64,000 bases of DNA from Mycolicibacterium nivoides. Lineage in GTDB: Bacteria > Actinomycetota > Actinomycetes > Mycobacteriales > Mycobacteriaceae. This document shows, piece by piece, positions 55,538 to 63,713 of this stretch. Within the stretch, counting starts at the first letter, position 1. Every line of letters starts with the position of its first letter. The stretch covers positions 4,521,208 to 4,585,207 of the forward strand of contig NZ_CP034072.1 in assembly GCF_003855255.1 (NCBI RefSeq), in the 5' to 3' direction. Both the position numbers and the translations under genes were made by a program. The notes beneath the pieces are model-generated. The model was given only the letters and a program-made list of their open reading frames with translations. It did not search any database and was not told the DNA's origin.

Positions 55538-55849
55538 TCATGCGGCGGCCGGGTTACCCGCGGCGTTCTTCCGCGGACGCCCACGCGGCCGCTTGCGGGC
55601 CACGATGGTTCCGCGGTCGAGGATCTCGCCGCCCCAAACGCCCCACGGCTCCTGCCGTTCCAGCGCGGCGGCCAGGCATGCGTTGCGGATCGGGCAATCC
55701 GCGCACAACGCCTTGGCCTGCTCCAGATCGACTGGGCTCTCGGCGAACCACAGATCGGGATCCCCGATGTGGCACGGCACCGCCGGCAGCCGCTCCTCGC
55801 ATGTCAACGGCGCGACGCTCACCTCCGGAGCGGTCATCGCAATGGACAT
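55538..55849 (-). CDS. whiB7: WhiB7 redox-responsive transcriptional activator
   Basis: 103-aa regulator of intrinsic antibiotic resistance. Iron-sulfur ligands are C26, C49, C52 and C58 (C-x2-C-x5-C), followed by the WhiB turn EPWGVWGGE and the AT-hook RGRPRK (about 88-93) that distinguishes WhiB7. ATG 55849 has AGGGGG 8 nt upstream; M5 is a possible second start. It binds AT-rich DNA next to -35 boxes with sigma-A and activates its own gene and efflux or ribosome-protection genes. Its long leader contains a 73-codon uORF and an intrinsic attenuator, so expression rises when translation is inhibited. Confidence 0.97.
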   Translation of the reverse strand: MSIAMTAPEVSVAPLTCEERLPAVPCHIGDPDLWFAESPVDLEQAKALCADCPIRNACLAAALERQEPWGVWGGEILDRGTIVARKRPRGRPRKNAAGNPAAA

Positions 55850-55942
55850 GTGCTTATCCCCCTACTTCCTGGTCGTAGTTTGTCTGCGATCTGTCTTTCG
55901 ATGGATCTGCGACCAGGTTTCTGGGGGTGGAGAACGACTCCC

Positions 55943-55986
55943 AAAAAAATTGGCCACGGATCCGTTTTGACTGCGGTCCGTGGCCA
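55943..55986 (-). terminator. whiB7 leader attenuator
   Basis: On the minus strand TGGCCACGGA (55977-55986) pairs perfectly with TCCGTGGCCA (55951-55960), with CCG/CGG extending inward, followed by ATTTTTTT: a textbook intrinsic terminator about 100 nt before the whiB7 ATG. The uORF end (56028-56035, GTCCGTGG on this strand) can pair with the first arm instead, an antiterminator alternative controlled by ribosomes on the uORF. Confidence 0.85.
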
Positions 55987-56010
55987 TTTGGCTGGTGATG
56001 GGAGCTCTAC

Positions 56011-56232
56011 CTAGTAGGGGCTCCGATCCACGGACGTGCCAGTCGCGGCGGCGGCACGGCGCTTGTGCTGCGGTGCAAAAGCAGCGGCGCCAGCCAGCCA
56101 TCCGGCGGCGGCGGGGGCAGCGGGTGCGGCGTGCCGGCGAACTGCCGGGGAAACCGCGGCAGCGGCGACGGCGAGCACGGACGACGGCATGCCAGCAACC
56201 GCTACACCGCTGAATTCGATGTTGTTATCCAT
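56011..56232 (-). CDS. whiB7 upstream ORF (leader peptide, 73 aa)
   Basis: ATG 56232 is preceded by AAGGAGG at a 9-nt distance, a better ribosome site than whiB7 itself has. It encodes DNNIEFSGVAVAGMPSSVLA, then an Ala-rich and finally basic stretch (QHKRRAAAATGTSVDRSPY) and stops at TAG 56011-56013, 25 nt before the attenuator stem. Translation of this uORF is expected to let the terminator form, and ribosome inhibition to prevent it, as described for other mycobacterial whiB7 leaders. The peptide itself probably has no separate function. The rest of the 488-bp leader holds the promoter and attenuator listed here. Confidence 0.8.
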   Translation of the reverse strand: MDNNIEFSGVAVAGMPSSVLAVAAAAVSPAVRRHAAPAAPAAAGWLAGAAAFAPQHKRRAAAATGTSVDRSPY

Positions 56233-56275
56233 TGCGGGCACCCTCCTTCCGTCTCGTCACCAGAGCTGTGTTACG

Positions 56276-56313
56276 AGGCTAAAGCCTAACAGCCGAATCG
56301 CACAACCTATTTT
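56276..56313 (-). promoter_or_regulatory. WhiB7-autoregulated promoter
   Basis: On the minus strand: AT-rich AAAATAGG (56306-56313) directly abuts -35 TTGTGC (56300-56305); an 18-bp spacer; -10 TAGCCT (56276-56281). AT-rich sequence immediately before the -35 is the known WhiB7 recognition pattern. It drives the uORF/whiB7 message and sits 24 bp from the uvrD2 stop. Confidence 0.75.
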
Positions 56314-56337
56314 CTACCTGCGGTTTTGGCTCGATCT

Positions 56338-58461
56338 TTACGAATTTTGGCGGCCGCGGACCAACTCGAGAACGTCCGGGCCGTACTGCTCGAGCTTGCG
56401 CGCACCGATTCCGGGGAGCGCAACCAGCGCGGCCTCGTCGGCGGGCATCGACTCGGCGATGGCGATCAGGGTGTTGTCGGTGAACACCACGTACGCCGGC
56501 ACTTTCATCTCCTTGGAGACGCGCAGCCGCCACTCCTTGAGCTCGGCGAGCAGCTCCTCATCCAGGTCCGACGGACAGGTTTCGCAGCGGCGCAACATGA
56601 TCGCCGGCGGCGTCGACAGCGGGGCATTGCACACCCGGCACCGCGGCGCCGGGCCGCGCGGACGACGCGCCCGGTCCGGGCCTGTGCCTGCGGAATTCTG
56701 CAGTTGCGGTGCGATGCCGTTGAGGAACCGCGACGGTCGCCGGCCCTGGCGCCCGCCAGGGGTGCGGGCCAGCGCCCAGCTCAGCCCGAGGTGCACCCGT
56801 GCCCGGGTGACCCCGACGTAGAGCAGACGACGCTCCTCCTCCACCGGCTCGCTGTCGGGACCGTGCGCGAGGGCATGCGAGATCGGCAAGGTGTTGTCGG
56901 CGAGGCCGACCAGGAACACCGCATCCCACTCCAGGCCCTTGGCCGCGTGCAGCGACGCCAACGTCACGCCCTGCACCACGGGTGGATGCCGGGAGTCGGC
57001 CCGCTGGCGCAGCTCGGCGACCAGGGCCCGCAGATCCAGCTCGGGACGAACCGCAACCTCTTCGTCGACCAACTCGGCCAACGCCGTCAGCGCTTCCCAG
57101 CGATCGCGGGCCTTGGTACCGGCGGGTGGTTCGGCGGTCAGGCCGAGTGGCTCGAGCAATTCCCGCACGAGCGCGGGCAGGTCGTCCTCGGGGATGTCAC
57201 GTTCGGCGAAGCGTTGCATCGCCACCAACGCCTGGCGGATCTCCTGACGGCTGAAGAAGCCCTCACCGCCGCGCACCTGGAAGGCGACCCCGGCCTCGGT
57301 GAGCGCCTCCTCGTACACCTCGGATTGCGCGTTGATCCGGTAGAGCACAGCGATTTCAGCCGGCTCCGTTCCGTTTTCGATCAGCTTCTTGATGGACCGG
57401 GCAACGGCATTGGCCTCGGCCACCTCGTCGGGATACTCCGAGAACGTCGGCTCCGGACCGGGGTCGCGCTGCCCCACGAGGTGCAGCTTGCTGCCTGCCA
57501 TCCGGCCGCGGGCGGCCGCGATCACCCGGTTGGCCAACGAGACCACCTGCGGTGTGGAGCGGTAGTCACGCTCCAGCCGCACCACGGCGGCGTCCGGGAA
57601 GCGCCGCGAGAAATCCAACAGGAAACGCGGGGTGGCCCCGGTGAACGAATAGATCGTCTGGTTGGCGTCACCGACAACGGTGAGGTCGTCGCGCTCCCCC
57701 AACCAGGCATCGAGCACCCGTTGCTGCAGCGGCGTGACGTCCTGGTACTCGTCGACGACGAAGCAGCGGTAGCGGTCGCGGAATTCCTGGGCGACCGCGG
57801 CGTCGTTCTCGATCGCCGCGGCGGTGTGCAGCAGCAGATCGTCGAAATCCAACAGCGCCGAGCCGTCCCTGCGGGCCTTGAGCGCCTCGTACCCCGAATA
57901 GACGGCCGCGACCTTGGCCGCATCGAACGGGATGTCGCGCCCAACCTTGGCCACCGCGGTGCTGTAGGCCTCCGGTGTGATCAAAGACGCCTTGGCCCAC
58001 TCGATTTCACCGGCCAGATCACGGACGTCGTCGGTACTGGTCTGCATGCCGGCGCGGTTCGCGGCCTGCGCGACGACGGCGAACTTGCTGTCGAGCAGCT
58101 CCCACCCGGTGTCGCCGACCAGACGCGGCCAGAAGTACTGCAATTGCCGGCGCGCCGCGGCGTGGAACGTCACCGCCTGCACCGCAGCGGTGTTCACCCC
58201 GGATTCCTGGCCCAGGACCCGCAACCGGCCCCGCATCTCGCCGGCAGCGCGCGCGGTGAACGTCACCGCGAGCACCTGGCTGGGCGCGACGTGACCGCCG
58301 GCGACCAGGTGCGCGATCCGGCGGGTGATGGTGCGGGTCTTGCCGGTACCCGCGCCGGCCAGCACGCACACCGGGCCGCGGGCGGCCAGTACTGCCTCCC
58401 GCTGCTCATCGTCCAGATCGCCCAGGGCGGGCGAGGGAGCCTCCAACGGCATGCGGTCCAT
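56338..58461 (-). CDS. uvrD2: ATP-dependent DNA helicase UvrD2
   Basis: 707-aa superfamily 1A helicase. Walker A GAGTGKT (36-42), DEYQD for motif [15 protein letters not shown] for motif III, and [11 protein letters not shown] for motif VI are present. After the helicase core there is a tetracysteine zinc motif (RCRVCNAP and RRCETCPSD, about 600-625) and a C-terminal HRDC domain (about 630-707), the combination that defines mycobacterial UvrD2. ATG 58461. In M. tuberculosis the next gene is mycoredoxin (Rv3198A), which is absent here; an NmrA-type gene follows instead, marking the edge of the conserved block. Confidence 0.95.
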   Translation of the reverse strand: MDRMPLEAPSPALGDLDDEQREAVLAARGPVCVLAGAGTGKTRTITRRIAHLVAGGHVAPSQVLAVTFTARAAGEMRGRLRVLGQESGVNTAAVQAVTFHAAARRQLQYFWPRLVGDTGWELLDSKFAVVAQAANRAGMQTSTDDVRDLAGEIEWAKASLITPEAYSTAVAKVGRDIPFDAAKVAAVYSGYEALKARRDGSALLDFDDLLLHTAAAIENDAAVAQEFRDRYRCFVVDEYQDVTPLQQRVLDAWLGERDDLTVVGDANQTIYSFTGATPRFLLDFSRRFPDAAVVRLERDYRSTPQVVSLANRVIAAARGRMAGSKLHLVGQRDPGPEPTFSEYPDEVAEANAVARSIKKLIENGTEPAEIAVLYRINAQSEVYEEALTEAGVAFQVRGGEGFFSRQEIRQALVAMQRFAERDIPEDDLPALVRELLEPLGLTAEPPAGTKARDRWEALTALAELVDEEVAVRPELDLRALVAELRQRADSRHPPVVQGVTLASLHAAKGLEWDAVFLVGLADNTLPISHALAHGPDSEPVEEERRLLYVGVTRARVHLGLSWALARTPGGRQGRRPSRFLNGIAPQLQNSAGTGPDRARRPRGPAPRCRVCNAPLSTPPAIMLRRCETCPSDLDEELLAELKEWRLRVSKEMKVPAYVVFTDNTLIAIAESMPADEAALVALPGIGARKLEQYGPDVLELVRGRQNS

Positions 58462-58506
58462 GATGTCAGGGACCGGTGACAGTCTCGGGCCCGGCGTGGC
58501 CCCGGC

Positions 58507-59262
58507 CTACTGCTGCCGGCTCAGCCACTGTTCGAAGGTGGTGGGCGCGATGCGCGCGCCGTCACCGGGCAGCAGCGCATTGCCCGCCATCTCGACACCG
58601 AAGATCGATGACCACGTCGGCACCAGCGTCACCTCCCTGCCACGCACCGCAAGGGTCCGCCGGGCCATGTCGACGAGATCCTGCGTCTGCGGGCCGGCCA
58701 CGTCGGCATGGCGGCCCTGCGGGTCGCCCACCACGACCTCGGCGAGCACGTCCGCGATGTCGTCCGGATCGATGGGCTGCACCAACAGCGGCGCGATCGG
58801 CGCAGTGGCACCGTCGGGGCCGTCCTGTTCGGTCCAGCCCACCACCATCTCGGCGAAATCGTGGAACTGGGTGGCGGGCACGACCGTCCACGGCACCGGC
58901 CCCGCCTCGACCAGCCGCTCCTGCTCGCGTTTTCCGGCGTAGTGCGGATTGCCGTCGATGTCGTGGATCCCCACGATCGACAACAGCACATGATGCGCCA
59001 CCCCCGCCCGGCCCTCGGCGGCGAGCAGGTTGCGGGTGGCAGTGCCCAGGTAATCCACGGTGGTGTCCCGGTCGGTGGGCGGGGCGCTGATCGCGTCGAC
59101 GACCGCCTGCACCCCGGCCAGGGCCGCGTCCAGACCCTGGCCGGTGGACAGGTCCACCCCGTTCGAGCGGCTGATCGCCACCACCTCGTGTCCTGCGCCC
59201 TTCAGGGCGGCGACCACGCGCGCCCCGATGTTTCCCGTCGCGCCTGCCACTGCGATTCGCAT
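58507..59262 (-). CDS. NmrA/NAD(P)-binding SDR-like protein
   Basis: 251-aa atypical SDR with the N-terminal glycine motif AVAGATGNIGARV (4-16) and no Tyr-x3-Lys catalytic pair at the classical place, as in NmrA-type redox-sensor or isoflavone-reductase-like proteins. ATG 59262 has GGGAG 6-8 nt upstream; the longer open frame beyond it overlaps the divergent promoter. It is divergent from an Rrf2 regulator with a CGGAC/GTCCG repeat between them, so regulation by that Rrf2 protein is likely. The substrate is unknown; a quinone or flavin role is possible. Confidence 0.88.
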   Translation of the reverse strand: MRIAVAGATGNIGARVVAALKGAGHEVVAISRSNGVDLSTGQGLDAALAGVQAVVDAISAPPTDRDTTVDYLGTATRNLLAAEGRAGVAHHVLLSIVGIHDIDGNPHYAGKREQERLVEAGPVPWTVVPATQFHDFAEMVVGWTEQDGPDGATAPIAPLLVQPIDPDDIADVLAEVVVGDPQGRHADVAGPQTQDLVDMARRTLAVRGREVTLVPTWSSIFGVEMAGNALLPGDGARIAPTTFEQWLSRQQ

Positions 59263-59293
59263 GATGTCTCCCGTTCCGTGTGACCACCTATCT

Positions 59294-59310
59294 CGGACTA
59301 TATAGGTCCG
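59294..59310. promoter_or_regulatory. Probable Rrf2 operator
   Basis: CGGACTATATAGGTCCG has 5-bp arms (59294-59298, 59306-59310) around an AT-rich centre, in the 73-bp gap between the NmrA-like and Rrf2 starts. TAATAT and TAATAAAGT nearby may be -10 boxes. Position and symmetry fit an autoregulatory operator. Confidence 0.5.
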
Positions 59311-59335
59311 TAATATCTGTAATAAAGTACGAGTT

Positions 59336-59812
59336 GTGAAACTCCCCGTGGCCACCGAGTGGGCGCTGCATTGCGCGACGTCACTGGCGCAGCTCGAGCC
59401 GGGCGCCACCGCATCGGCCGCCGACCTCGCGGAGTACTTCGACCTGCCCGCCGCCTATCTGTCCAAGCAGCTGCAGGCGCTGACCCGTGCGGGTGTACTG
59501 ACCGCTACAACCGGTCCCCGCGGTGGCTTCCGGCTGGGCCGGGCACCCACCGACATCACGCTGCTGCACATCGTCGAGGCCGTCGACGGCGCGGCGCCGC
59601 CGTACGAATGCCGCGAGATCCGCAGGCAGGGCCGCGGCGCCCTCCCCACGAGCTGGTGCCGCCACGAGTGCATCCTCTCGGTGAAAATGGCTGATGCCCA
59701 CCAGGCGTGGCGAGCCAGCCTCGACGGCGTCACCCTCGCCGACATCCTCGCCGACATCCCGGCCGCGGCGCCTGCGCGCACCCGAAAGCTGTTGGGCAGG
59801 CCGGGCTCATAG
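59336..59812 (+). CDS. Rrf2 family transcriptional regulator
   Basis: 158-aa regulator. The winged helix is in residues 1-80 (YFDLPAAYLSKQLQALTRAG and TTGPRGGFRLGR as the wing), followed by a cysteine cluster C92, C108, C112 that could bind an iron-sulfur cluster, although the spacing differs from IscR and NsrR. The start is GTG 59336. It is divergent from the NmrA-like gene it probably controls, and its end overlaps that of the DapA-like gene by 6 bp. Signal: redox or NO is likely for the family, not shown here. Confidence 0.9.
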   Translation: MKLPVATEWALHCATSLAQLEPGATASAADLAEYFDLPAAYLSKQLQALTRAGVLTATTGPRGGFRLGRAPTDITLLHIVEAVDGAAPPYECREIRRQGRGALPTSWCRHECILSVKMADAHQAWRASLDGVTLADILADIPAAAPARTRKLLGRPGS

Positions 59813-60685
59813 CAGCAGCCGGCGCAACTCCTCGCGGCCGCCGTCGTCGAGCGGCAACAACGGGAGACGCGGGTCTCCGACGCCCTGACCCAACAGTTCG
59901 AGTCCACCCTTGATGGTGGTGGGCAGGCCGCCGGCCACGATGAACTCCAGAAAGGGCTTGAGTTCGGTGTAGATGGCATCGGCCTTCGTCCAGTCTCCGG
60001 CCCGTGCCGCTGCATAGAGATCCAGGCATGGCTGCGGCAGCAGGTTCGGCGCCGCTGTGCACCAGCCCTTGGCCCCGGCCTTGAAGGCCTTGAGAACCAT
60101 CGGATTACTGCCGTTGTAGAACGGCAGTTGGCCCCCGGTGAGCTCGGACAGCCGCTCCATGCGGGTGATGTCGCCGGTGGATTCCTTGACCATGGCGACG
60201 TTGTCGATGTCCTTGAACATCTGAACCAGCAGTTCGGGCCGCATGTCGATGCCGCTGGTAGCCGGGTTGTTGTACACCATGATCGGAATGCCGATCGCGG
60301 CGCCGATCGCGGCGTAGTGCTGGGCGATCTCCCGTTCGGACAGTTTCCAGTAGGAAATGGGCAGCACCATCACCGCGTCCGCGCCGGACCGCTCGGCATA
60401 CCGGGCCCGGCGAATGGTGTTGGCAGTGGTCAGATCCGAGGCGCCGATGATGACGGGCACCCGACGGTCGACCACGCCGATCGTGGTGTCGATGACGGCA
60501 TCGAACTCGGCCTCGGTGAGATATGCCGACTCACCGGTGCTGCCGAGCGGGACGATCCCGTGGGCTCCGCCGGTCACCAAACGGTCGACCAGCGCGGCAA
60601 GCTTGTCCGTGTCGACCTTGTGATCTTCGGTGAAGGGCGTCACCGGATAAGCGAGAATTCCGTGGATCTCGGTGCTGGATGGCAT
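59807..60685 (-). CDS. Dihydrodipicolinate synthase/N-acetylneuraminate lyase family protein
   Basis: 292-aa class I aldolase of the DapA superfamily. Schiff-base Lys167 (MVKESTGD) and Tyr138 (MVYNNPA) are present, with the pyruvate-binding GSTGE at 48-52. The real DapA is usually located elsewhere in mycobacteria, so this is more likely a 2-keto-3-deoxy acid aldolase or similar catabolic enzyme. It is co-oriented with the class II aldolase (43-bp gap), which starts under the palindromic operator at 61562; both probably belong to one sugar-acid degradation operon. ATG 60685. Confidence 0.88.
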   Translation of the reverse strand: MPSSTEIHGILAYPVTPFTEDHKVDTDKLAALVDRLVTGGAHGIVPLGSTGESAYLTEAEFDAVIDTTIGVVDRRVPVIIGASDLTTANTIRRARYAERSGADAVMVLPISYWKLSEREIAQHYAAIGAAIGIPIMVYNNPATSGIDMRPELLVQMFKDIDNVAMVKESTGDITRMERLSELTGGQLPFYNGSNPMVLKAFKAGAKGWCTAAPNLLPQPCLDLYAAARAGDWTKADAIYTELKPFLEFIVAGGLPTTIKGGLELLGQGVGDPRLPLLPLDDGGREELRRLLL

Positions 60686-60728
60686 GTTTCGGGTCCTTCT
60701 TTCGGAGGGATGGGGGCGGATCTCAGGG

Positions 60729-61514
60729 TCAGCTGGTCAACGCGTCGGGATGATTGCGGAGCGCGCGTCGGGCGTAATAGGCGAAGTTGGCCTGACTGCG
60801 TTTGGGCCGCAGCGTCCAGTCGTGGGCCTCGCGGGCCAGTCGCGGCGGCAGGTCGGCGATCGTCCCCGCTGCCATGGCGGCCAGTTGCAGTTCGGCACCG
60901 CGTTCGATCAGCATCGCCAGCGAGCACGACTCCTCGATGCTGGCTCCGGCGATCACGTGACCGTGGTGCGCCAACAGGATGGCCTTCTTGTCTCCCAGCG
61001 CCGCACTGATGATCTCGCCCTCTTCATTGCCGACAGGAACTCCCGGCCAGTCGGCAAGAAAGGCGCAATCGTCATACAACGGTGCGATATCCATCTGGGA
61101 CACCTGCAACGGAACTTCCAGCATCGACAGCGCGGCGACGTGGAACGGATGGGTGTGCACGATGCACTGCACATCCGGCCGCGCGCGGTAGATCCAGGTG
61201 TGGAATCGATTGGCGGGGTTTGCCATTCCCCCGCCTTCGAGGACGTTCAGATCCTCGTCGACGAGCAGAAGGTTGTCTTCGGTGATCTCGTCGAAACCCA
61301 AACCGAGTCGCTGGGTGTAGTAGGTACCCGGCCTCTCGGCTCGTGCGGTGATCTGGCCGGCCAGGCCTGAGTCGTGGCCCGAGTCGAACAGGGCCCGGCA
61401 CGTCAGGGCCAGCTTCTGCCGCGTCGTCAGCGTGGACTCCTCGATATGGGTCGACAGACCATCGAGTGCGCGCTGCATCAGAACTTGTTTCGAATCACCA
61501 AGCGTGGTGGTCAT
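60729..61514 (-). CDS. Class II aldolase/adducin family protein
   Basis: 261-aa zinc-dependent aldolase-fold protein. Metal ligands H120 and H122 (IVHTHPFHV) and the later HHGH segment are visible. Members include fuculose-phosphate aldolases and decarboxylases; specificity is not clear. ATG 61514 has GAAAGG upstream; a longer frame reaches the operator and is discarded. The promoter at 61558-61587 contains one of three related 19-bp palindromes, so the XRE-cupin protein at 62072 is the likely regulator. The DapA-like gene follows. Confidence 0.88.
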   Translation of the reverse strand: MTTTLGDSKQVLMQRALDGLSTHIEESTLTTRQKLALTCRALFDSGHDSGLAGQITARAERPGTYYTQRLGLGFDEITEDNLLLVDEDLNVLEGGGMANPANRFHTWIYRARPDVQCIVHTHPFHVAALSMLEVPLQVSQMDIAPLYDDCAFLADWPGVPVGNEEGEIISAALGDKKAILLAHHGHVIAGASIEESCSLAMLIERGAELQLAAMAAGTIADLPPRLAREAHDWTLRPKRSQANFAYYARRALRNHPDALTS

Positions 61515-61557
61515 CTCGGCATACCTTTCACGTTGAGGGACCGGCGACACAATCTCG

Positions 61558-61587
61558 ACGATAGGACACATCGTGTCTTTTCGTCAA
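61558..61587 (-). promoter_or_regulatory. Promoter of the aldolase operon with palindromic operator 1
   Basis: On the minus strand: -35 TTGACG (61582-61587), 18-bp spacer, -10 TATCGT (61558-61563). The spacer holds the palindrome at 61562-61580 (plus strand TAGGACACATCGTGTCTTT), so a bound repressor would block RNA polymerase. Two similar sites are at 61672 and 62641. Confidence 0.75.
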
Positions 61588-61664
61588 CACTCGATGCGAG
61601 AGCTACGCCCAACGGCACCTTTCAGGGACTCCGCTCCGGCCGCCCCGCCGAACCGGCAAGCATG

Positions 61665-61694
61665 TTTCCATTAGGACACTTTGTGTCCTATGAT
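61665..61694 (+). promoter_or_regulatory. Promoter of the secreted-protein gene with palindromic operator 2
   Basis: -35 TTTCCA (61665-61670), 18-bp spacer, -10 TATGAT (61689-61694). The spacer contains the perfect palindrome TAGGACACTTTGTGTCCTA (61672-61690). It drives the 99-aa secreted protein at 61739 and is divergent from the aldolase promoter about 80 bp away. Confidence 0.75.
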
Positions 61695-61738
61695 TGGTGG
61701 ACGAAGCGAACGAACAGATGAAGAGGGAGCGAGAAGCC

Positions 61739-62038
61739 ATGAAGCACTTCGCAATATCCACAGCGATTTCCATCGGCGCCGCCGCAGGCTGGCTCACAGC
61801 AGGAGCCGCTGTCGCCGCCGCGGCCCCAACCGGACCGTCGGCAGCCGAAACGATCGCGCGCCTACAAGCAGACGGCAAGCGGGTGATCATCAACAAAGTC
61901 GGCAGCGGCCCGCTCAGTGAGTGCACGGTGACCGATGTCCGTGCCGTCGTCGTCCGCCCGCAGGCGAAGACGGTCACCATTCACGGCCTGCCGGATTTCG
62001 AACCCATCCCGACGGTGCACGTCAACCTCAAATGCTGA
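61739..62038 (+). CDS. Small secreted protein of unknown function
   Basis: 99-aa protein with a Sec signal peptide (MKHFAISTAISIGAAAGWLT, cleavage probably after AVAAAA around residue 29), leaving about 70 residues. The mature part has two cysteines (C62 and the last residue C99) that may form a disulfide, and strands such as KRVIINKVGSG and KTVTIHGLPDF, like small mycobacterial secreted proteins of unknown role. ATG 61739 has GAGGGAG upstream. Its promoter carries the best of the three palindromes, so it is probably co-regulated with the aldolase operon. Confidence 0.85.
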   Translation: MKHFAISTAISIGAAAGWLTAGAAVAAAAPTGPSAAETIARLQADGKRVIINKVGSGPLSECTVTDVRAVVVRPQAKTVTIHGLPDFEPIPTVHVNLKC

Positions 62039-62071
62039 CGAACCGCGCCTGCGGCGAAAGGACGTCAGCCG

Positions 62072-62599
62072 TCAGCGGTTGCGGCTGTACTCGGTGTGGG
62101 TGATCACCAGAACCTCGCTGGGCGTGCTTCCCCGCTGCCGCAATTGGTGAGGCAAGGAGGCGTCGAAGTACGCGCAATCGCCGGCTTCCAAGGTGACCAA
62201 CTCGTCCTGGTAGCGCAGCTCCACCACGCCTGCGTGGACGAACACCAACTCCTGCCCGGCGTGTTCTGGATGCGGGTGCTCGGCGAACTTGAGCGTTGGC
62301 CGCACGATGAACGGTGACATCGACTTTCCGAGCATGCCGGCGGCCACGGCCTGATACCGGTTGTCCCCCCGCTCGCCGGCGCGGTCGATCGACAACGTCG
62401 TGACCGCTGGATCCTCGGAAAACAGCTGTGCGACATCGACCTCGAGTGCACGGGCCACTTTCATCGCCACCGCGATCGACGGGGTGGATCGCTGCCGTTC
62501 GACCTTGGACAGGTAGCTCTTGGTCAGTCCGGTCGCCTCGGCGAGTTCCTCGAGGGTCATGCCCCGCTGTTGACGCACAGCACGCAAGAGAGCGCTCAT
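62072..62599 (-). CDS. XRE-cupin transcriptional regulator
   Basis: 175-aa regulator: an N-terminal HTH_3 (TLEELAEATGLTKSYLSKVE, about 15-34) and a C-terminal cupin (about 100-170, FAEHPHPEHAGQELVFVHAG with metal-type histidines). ATG 62599 has AGGAGG 6 nt upstream. It is convergent with the secreted-protein gene. Its own promoter has the third palindrome (62641-62659), fitting autorepression. The ligand is probably a small acid or sugar derivative linked to the aldolase operon. Confidence 0.92.
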   Translation of the reverse strand: MSALLRAVRQQRGMTLEELAEATGLTKSYLSKVERQRSTPSIAVAMKVARALEVDVAQLFSEDPAVTTLSIDRAGERGDNRYQAVAAGMLGKSMSPFIVRPTLKFAEHPHPEHAGQELVFVHAGVVELRYQDELVTLEAGDCAYFDASLPHQLRQRGSTPSEVLVITHTEYSRNR

Positions 62600-62637
62600 A
62601 ACACCTCCTGCTCACAACGCCCGCTGTTCCCATGGTC

Positions 62638-62666
62638 CCATAGGACAGCGGGTGTCATATCGTCGA
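62638..62666 (-). promoter_or_regulatory. Promoter of the XRE-cupin gene with palindromic operator 3
   Basis: On the minus strand: TCGACG (62661-62666), 17-bp spacer, TATGGG (62638-62643). The palindrome TAGGACAGCGGGTGTCATA (plus strand 62641-62659) matches the other two sites in length and spacing, with two changes in the arms, as expected for a weaker autoregulatory site. Confidence 0.6.
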
Positions 62667-62690
62667 CATCCCGAATCGACGACGAGCCGA

Positions 62691-63704
62691 TCAGTTGCCG
62701 GTGGCGGTGACCAACGCCCAGAGACCCTCCGCACCGGCGGCGGTGGCGTAGTCGGTGAGCACCTGGTCCCAGTGCGCGACCGAGCCGTACTCCGAGCGCC
62801 AGGACAGCGCGGGCATCGTGAACTCGTGCAACCGGTGTTCAACCGTGGTGCCGATCGCACCGTGCACCTGGTGGCCGTTGCGCACCACGACCGAGGTGGC
62901 ATGTCCGACGCACGAACGTGCCACAGCGACAAGGAAATCCAGGTGCGGCGAGGACCAATCTGATCGCAGCGCCTCGGCCAGGGCGCCGTCGGTTGCGGCC
63001 CGGGCCAGTGCCGATTCGGCGGCGATGTCGGCCACCAGATTCTGCACAGCCTGAAACTTGGCCAGCGGACGGCCGAACTGAGTGCGTTCGCGGACATGCG
63101 CCACCGACAGCTCCAGGATCCGGTCCAGCGCGGCGCACACCTGGACGGCACGCACCAGAGCAGCCCGCTGCGTGAACTGTTCGACCACATTGTCGGGCAC
63201 TGGGTTTCCGGTCAGGGCCCCGAGGTCCGCGCGGACCTCGTCGCGCGGCTCCCCCGCGTTGTTGTGTCCTGCAGTGACCGACAGCGACGCGGTGTCCGCA
63301 TCGGTCACGCGGTAGCCGGTGCCGTCGCGCCAGAGCAGCACCACCCGCACGGAGTCCGCCGCCCAGGGCACACCACGTGCGACACCGGCGTCGTCGAGCA
63401 GACACGCGGTGCGTCGCGCGTCATCGACCCCCAGCCCCGCCGTCTCCAACAGCCAGCAGGCCAGCAGATCATGTTCGGCCAGCGGGATTCTCACCCCGTG
63501 CGAGGCAGCCGCGCGCAGCAGCTCGACGGCCTCGGCCCAGCCGGCGCCACTGCCCCCGGACTCCTCGGACCCGGTGAGCCGGACCAGCCCGAGTTCCCCC
63601 AGCCGGCCCCACAATTCGGCGATGCCCTCACCGGGCTGATGCTGTTCGCGGTGCGCGGCGAAGACCGCCGACATCATCTCGGCCAGTTCGGCGTCGACAC
63701 TCAT
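62691..63704 (-). CDS. Acyl-CoA dehydrogenase family protein
   Basis: 337-aa acyl-CoA dehydrogenase-like protein. The C-terminal domain is recognisable (RTQFGRPLAKFQAVQNLVAD and VRNGHQVHGAIGTTVEHRLH), but the middle flavin-binding segment is reduced and there is no typical catalytic Glu, as in the smaller subunit of mycobacterial heteromeric (FadE-type) dehydrogenases. ATG 63704 (MSVDAELAE) has GAAGAAGAGAAGG upstream; the frame remains open through the 33-bp tandem repeat, but that part is repetitive and not family-like. It probably pairs with the upstream dehydrogenase at the window edge. Confidence 0.85.
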   Translation of the reverse strand: MSVDAELAEMMSAVFAAHREQHQPGEGIAELWGRLGELGLVRLTGSEESGGSGAGWAEAVELLRAAASHGVRIPLAEHDLLACWLLETAGLGVDDARRTACLLDDAGVARGVPWAADSVRVVLLWRDGTGYRVTDADTASLSVTAGHNNAGEPRDEVRADLGALTGNPVPDNVVEQFTQRAALVRAVQVCAALDRILELSVAHVRERTQFGRPLAKFQAVQNLVADIAAESALARAATDGALAEALRSDWSSPHLDFLVAVARSCVGHATSVVVRNGHQVHGAIGTTVEHRLHEFTMPALSWRSEYGSVAHWDQVLTDYATAAGAEGLWALVTATGN

Positions 63705-63713
63705 CAGGACCTT

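Noticed and set aside
62035..62068. CTGACG/CGTCAG inverted repeat as a terminator between the secreted protein and the XRE gene
   Set aside because: The stem is only 6 bp with a 22-nt loop and no T-run; a weak structure at best.
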